Below, piece after piece: positions 4,326-6,740 of a stretch of 6,740 nucleotides of DNA. Below the pieces are notes generated by a model that worked only from the letters and a program-made list of their open reading frames with translations, was not told where the DNA came from and did no database searches. The stretch spans positions 1 to 6,740 of the forward strand of contig JACRIF010000052.1 of assembly GCA_016220125.1 (NCBI GenBank). The letters run 5' to 3'. Position 1 is the first letter of the stretch. Every line of letters begins with the position of its first letter. Made by a program: the position numbers and the translations under genes. Origin of the DNA: Candidatus Peregrinibacteria bacterium. Lineage in GTDB: Bacteria > Patescibacteriota > Gracilibacteria > UM-FILTER-43-11.

Positions 4326-5708
4326 ATGAAACTCAAATCAATCTACATTTGCTCGTCTTGTGGCGCCAAATCCCCCAAATGGGGTGGGCAATGCCTTCAA
4401 TGCAACGCGTGGGATACGTTGGTCGAGGATGTGGTCGATATGAATCCGAAGAAAATGGCCATCGCTTCGGCAAAGCCCGGCAAGCCCTCGATCACCATCA
4501 CGGATTTCAAGCTCAAAAAGCAACGATTGCTCACGGGCATCGGCGAATTCGATCGGGTGTTGGGCGGGGGGTTCATGCCCGATTCCGTGGTGCTGTTGGC
4601 GGGCGACCCCGGAATCGGAAAGTCCACGCTCACCCTGCAGGTGTGCGACCGCATGGCGGAAGGGGATCGGAAAGTGCTCTATTTCTCGGGCGAGGAATCG
4701 GTCGAGCAGATTTCGGATCGCGCTCATCGGCTCAAGCTCAAGAATCCCATTCAGGTGTTGAATGTGAACAGCCTCGAAACCGTGTTGGCCACGCTCGAGG
4801 CCGAGACGCCCGATTTCGCGGTGGTCGATTCCGTGCAGGTGATGGGTTCCGAAGTGGTCGAAAGCCAGTCTGGCTCCGTGACGCAGGTCCGCTACGTGGC
4901 GGAGCAACTGATGCAGTTCGCCAAGTCCAGGAATGTGCCCATTCTGCTCATCGGGCATGTGAACAAAGATGGGAATCTAGCCGGCCCCCAGACGCTCACG
5001 CATTTGGTCGACACCGTGCTGTTCCTCGAGGGAGACCGTTTCCAGCAATTCCGCCTGCTCCGCACCACCAAGAACCGCTTTGGCGCGGTCGACGAAGTCG
5101 GTGTGTTTTGCATGGTTGAGAGGGGGATGGAAGAGGTGAAAAACCCCTCCGCCCTGTTTTTGGAGGGGCGTGCCGACCAACCCATTGGCTCCGTGATTGT
5201 GCCCATATTGGAGGGCACGCGCACCTTTTTGGTCGAGGTTCAGGCACTCACGGCTTATACAAAATTCGGCTATCCCAAGCGCACAGCCAGCGGAATCGAT
5301 CTCAACCGCCTCAATATTATCCTGGCGGTGCTCGAGCGGTACGCCCAGATCCAGCTGGATTCCTCCGATGTGTTTGTGAATGTAGTGGGTGGCCTCAAAA
5401 TCAACGAGCCGGCGGTCGATTTGGCCGTAGCCATGGCGGTCGCGAGCTCAAAACTTCAGCGTTCCATTCCCCCCGAATGGGTGGTGTTGGGTGAAATGGG
5501 GTTGTCGGGCGAAGTCCGCAATGTGGCGCAGACCGAAAAACGCCTCAAGGAAGCGGAAAAGCTTGGGTTCGGGAAAGTGCTGATGCCCAGATCCAAGAGC
5601 GTCACAGACCCAAAAATCCAAACCAGCCAAATCAAATCCGTGGCCGAGGCCGTGCGGGAACTGTTTGGGGAATTGCCGAAGAGGCGGGAGAGGACGTTAG
5701 AGGATTAG
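4326..5708 (+). CDS. radA: DNA repair protein RadA (Sms), RecA-like branch-migration ATPase
   Basis: RadA is a ring ATPase that drives branch migration of recombination intermediates with RecA. All 460 residues are present, the usual family length. In order: a zinc finger with C9-x2-C12 and C23-x2-C26 (YICSSCGAKSPKWGGQC, residues 7-23); a RecA-fold ATPase with TGIGEFDRVLGGG (70-82), Walker A GDPGIGKST (93-101) and Walker B FAVVDSVQ (164-171); IGHVNKDG (209-216); the RadA-specific KNRFG motif (249-253) in TTKNRFGAVDEVGVF; and a C-terminal Lon-protease-like domain from about 290, ASGIDLNRLNIILAVLERYA to VVLGEMGLSGEVRNV. No key residue is missing. Start ATG 4326 gives the normal MKLKSIYICSSCG beginning, without a Shine-Dalgarno. 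The gene has its own promoter, containing a LexA-like palindrome. Its TAG stop lies inside the left inverted repeat of the downstream S23-type gene. Confidence 0.98.
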   Translation: MKLKSIYICSSCGAKSPKWGGQCLQCNAWDTLVEDVVDMNPKKMAIASAKPGKPSITITDFKLKKQRLLTGIGEFDRVLGGGFMPDSVVLLAGDPGIGKSTLTLQVCDRMAEGDRKVLYFSGEESVEQISDRAHRLKLKNPIQVLNVNSLETVLATLEAETPDFAVVDSVQVMGSEVVESQSGSVTQVRYVAEQLMQFAKSRNVPILLIGHVNKDGNLAGPQTLTHLVDTVLFLEGDRFQQFRLLRTTKNRFGAVDEVGVFCMVERGMEEVKNPSALFLEGRADQPIGSVIVPILEGTRTFLVEVQALTAYTKFGYPKRTASGIDLNRLNIILAVLERYAQIQLDSSDVFVNVVGGLKINEPAVDLAVAMAVASSKLQRSIPPEWVVLGEMGLSGEVRNVAQTEKRLKEAEKLGFGKVLMPRSKSVTDPKIQTSQIKSVAEAVRELFGELPKRRERTLED

Positions 5709-5725
5709 CTTCGTTAGCTTGTTAG
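5706..5725 (+). repeat. Left arm of 20-bp inverted repeat flanking the S23-type gene
   Basis: TAGCTTCGTTAGCTTGTTAG at 5706-5725 is the exact reverse complement of 6115-6134, 20 of 20 bases. The arm is itself a short tandem of TAGCTTSKT-like units, and its first three bases are the radA stop codon. Confidence 0.9.
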
Positions 5726-5752
5726 AAATTATTTTGTATTGAGGCGATCATT

Positions 5753-6118
5753 ATGATTCATTCTTATAGAGATCTAATCGTTTGGCAAAGGGCAATGGAT
5801 CTGGTGGTTGAAATATATAAGTTGACCTCCCAGTTTCCCAAGGAGGAATTGTATAGCCTCACATCGCAAATCAGAAGAGCGGCCATCTCCATTCCGTCAA
5901 ATATCGCAGAGGGCAGATTTCGTGGTACCAAGAGTGATTATTCTCATTTTTTACGTTATGCCTATGCTTCTGGGGCGGAGTTGGAGACGCAATTGGAAAT
6001 ATCAAAAAGGCTCTCTTTCCGCACGCCAGTCGAATTTGAAAAGTCGGATCGTTACTTGGAAGAGTGTATGAGGATGCTAAATGTCATGATTCGTAATTTG
6101 AATCCTTCTGGCGCCTAA
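5753..6118 (+). CDS. Four-helix-bundle protein of the S23 / 23S rRNA intervening-sequence family
   Basis: The 121-residue protein matches the four-helix-bundle family first found as the ORF in intervening sequences of 23S rRNA. Diagnostic parts are YRDLIVWQRAMDLVVEIYKL (5-24), FPKEELYSLTSQIRRAAISI (28-47), then PSNIAEG (48-54) and FLRYAYASGAELETQLEISK (66-85), followed by a last helix (YLEECMRMLNVMIRNLN). Family members are small helical proteins that form a pentamer in the one solved structure; their function is not settled, and nucleic-acid binding has been proposed. The start at ATG 5753 has a weak GAGG at 5741-5744, the only Shine-Dalgarno-like site seen here. The gene is visibly richer in A+T than radA before it and tatD after it, which suggests separate ancestry. 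It is enclosed by 20-bp inverted repeats, and its TAA stop lies in the right arm. Confidence 0.93.
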   Translation: MIHSYRDLIVWQRAMDLVVEIYKLTSQFPKEELYSLTSQIRRAAISIPSNIAEGRFRGTKSDYSHFLRYAYASGAELETQLEISKRLSFRTPVEFEKSDRYLEECMRMLNVMIRNLNPSGA

Positions 6119-6134
6119 CAAGCTAACGAAGCTA
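6115..6134 (+). repeat. Right arm of 20-bp inverted repeat flanking the S23-type gene
   Basis: CTAACAAGCTAACGAAGCTA at 6115-6134 is the exact reverse complement of 5706-5725. It contains the S23-type stop codon (6116-6118). The repeat continues as GCAAGCTAATCGC to 6147; read on the minus strand, the right copy equals the left copy extended outward (GATTAGC...) plus one extra 8-base unit, so the arms expand by unit duplication. Confidence 0.9.
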
Positions 6135-6146
6135 GCAAGCTAATCG

Positions 6147-6740
6147 CTAAATATTAAAAAACCGCTCCGCGTTCCCGCTGGTGACGCGGAGGACTTCATC
6201 GAGGGGCAACCCTTTCACTTCGGCAATCGTCTTGGCCACCTCGATCACGAAAGCGGGCTCATTCGGTTCGCCCTTGTGGTTTTCGGGGGGAAGGAATGGC
6301 GAGTCGGTTTCGATCATGACTCGTTCCAAGGGGATGTGTTTGAGGATGTCCCGCAGGCCCTTGTTGCGCTCGTAGGTCACAATGCCGGTGAACGAGAGCA
6401 TCAGGCCCATCTCCAGGGCTTCCTCGGCCTGTTTGAGGTTCCCGCTGAAGCAGTGCATCACCGCATCCGTGAACCGCGCCTCCTTGAGCAGGTGGAACAT
6501 GTCGGCGAAGGCGGCGTCGTTCTCGCCCGCGCCTTTGCCGGCCCGGCAATGCAGAATGGCGGGTTTCCCGGTTTGCTTGGCGATGTCGAGCTGTCCCGAC
6601 AGGAAAGTCGCCTGAAGCCCATGGGCAAATTTGTCGTGGTAGTAGTCCAATCCGATCTCGCCGATCGCCACGATGGTTTTCTCGTTTTTGGCGTACTGGT
6701 AAACCCGGGCCAGGTCGCGCTCGGCGTTGTCGGTCAAATC
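6147..6740 (-). CDS. TatD-family metal-dependent DNase (partial, N-terminus outside window)
   Basis: TatD proteins are TIM-barrel, two-metal hydrolases with 3'-5' exonuclease activity on DNA. The last 197 residues are visible; the frame runs open to the window edge, so the start and the N-terminal HxH motif lie outside. Seen in order: IGEIGLDYYHD with the metal-ligand Glu, FLSGQLDIAKQTGKPAILHC with the His of LHCR, VMHCFSG with the next His, LMLSFTGIVTYE, and ERVMIETDSPFLPPENHKG with the catalytic ETDSPFL Asp, then GEPNEPAFVIEVAKTIAE and the terminal TSGNAERFF. All expected ligands in this part are intact. TAG stop at 6147-6149. It converges with the S23-type gene, 28 bases apart. The TatD/YcfH/YjjV subgroup cannot be fixed from this part, so no symbol is given. 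Confidence 0.95.
   Translation of the reverse strand, partial: DLTDNAERDLARVYQYAKNEKTIVAIGEIGLDYYHDKFAHGLQATFLSGQLDIAKQTGKPAILHCRAGKGAGENDAAFADMFHLLKEARFTDAVMHCFSGNLKQAEEALEMGLMLSFTGIVTYERNKGLRDILKHIPLERVMIETDSPFLPPENHKGEPNEPAFVIEVAKTIAEVKGLPLDEVLRVTSGNAERFFNI

Noticed and set aside
5706..6134. Classical insertion sequence around the S23-type gene
   Set aside because: There is no transposase and no visible target-site duplication. If mobile, it would have to move in trans or as an RNA-derived element.
6735..6737. TTG at 6735-6737 as the start of the TatD gene
   Set aside because: The frame stays open to the window edge, and the conserved N-terminal part of TatD would be missing, so this TTG is an internal Leu codon.

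Overview
The window looks like chromosomal housekeeping sequence from a small-genome bacterium, most likely of the Candidate Phyla Radiation (Patescibacteria); a Peregrinibacteria-like lineage is a guess. Pointers are the mostly single-gene organisation, AT-rich starts with almost no Shine-Dalgarno signal, spacers full of short tandem repeats, an S20 protein with a long Lys/Ala tail, a four-helix-bundle (S23-type) gene outside rRNA, and a membrane-anchored LytR-CpsA-Psr enzyme. Promoter candidates have ordinary sigma70 boxes, which argues against Bacteroidetes. TGA is used as a stop, so the Gly-recoding CPR lineages are unlikely. No rRNA, tRNA, CRISPR array or classical insertion sequence was seen.

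Layout. 1-169: 3' end of rplL (L7/L12), then a strong terminator. 223-352: spacer with a promoter candidate. 353-1780: LCP-family cell-envelope ligase, then a hairpin built from 8-bp repeats. 1840-1955: rpsT leader with a promoter candidate and a heptad repeat. 1956-2363: rpsT (S20) with a repetitive basic tail. 2382-2435: long hairpin with T-run. 2447-2869: ruvX. 2911-3564 (minus): a winged-helix-like protein with ACT-like domains, converging on ruvX, with a perfect palindrome in its own promoter. 3565-3922: about 350 bases without a confident gene, including a GC-rich block open on both strands. 3923-4210: small charged protein of unknown function, then a UUCG-loop terminator. 4326-5708: radA, whose promoter spacer is filled by a LexA-like palindrome. 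5706-6134: four-helix-bundle gene bracketed by 20-bp inverted repeats. 6147-6740 (minus): 3' part of a TatD-family DNase, cut by the window edge.

Working together. Translation (L7/L12, S20), nucleic-acid maintenance (RuvX, RadA, TatD) and envelope assembly (LCP) are all represented, but as separately transcribed genes rather than one pathway operon. The most interesting parts are regulatory or structural: the SOS-box-like operator in the radA promoter, the helically phased half-sites before the wHTH-ACT gene (possible autoregulator), and the inverted-repeat-bracketed S23-type gene, whose layout recalls the intervening sequences of 23S rRNA but lies between protein genes.
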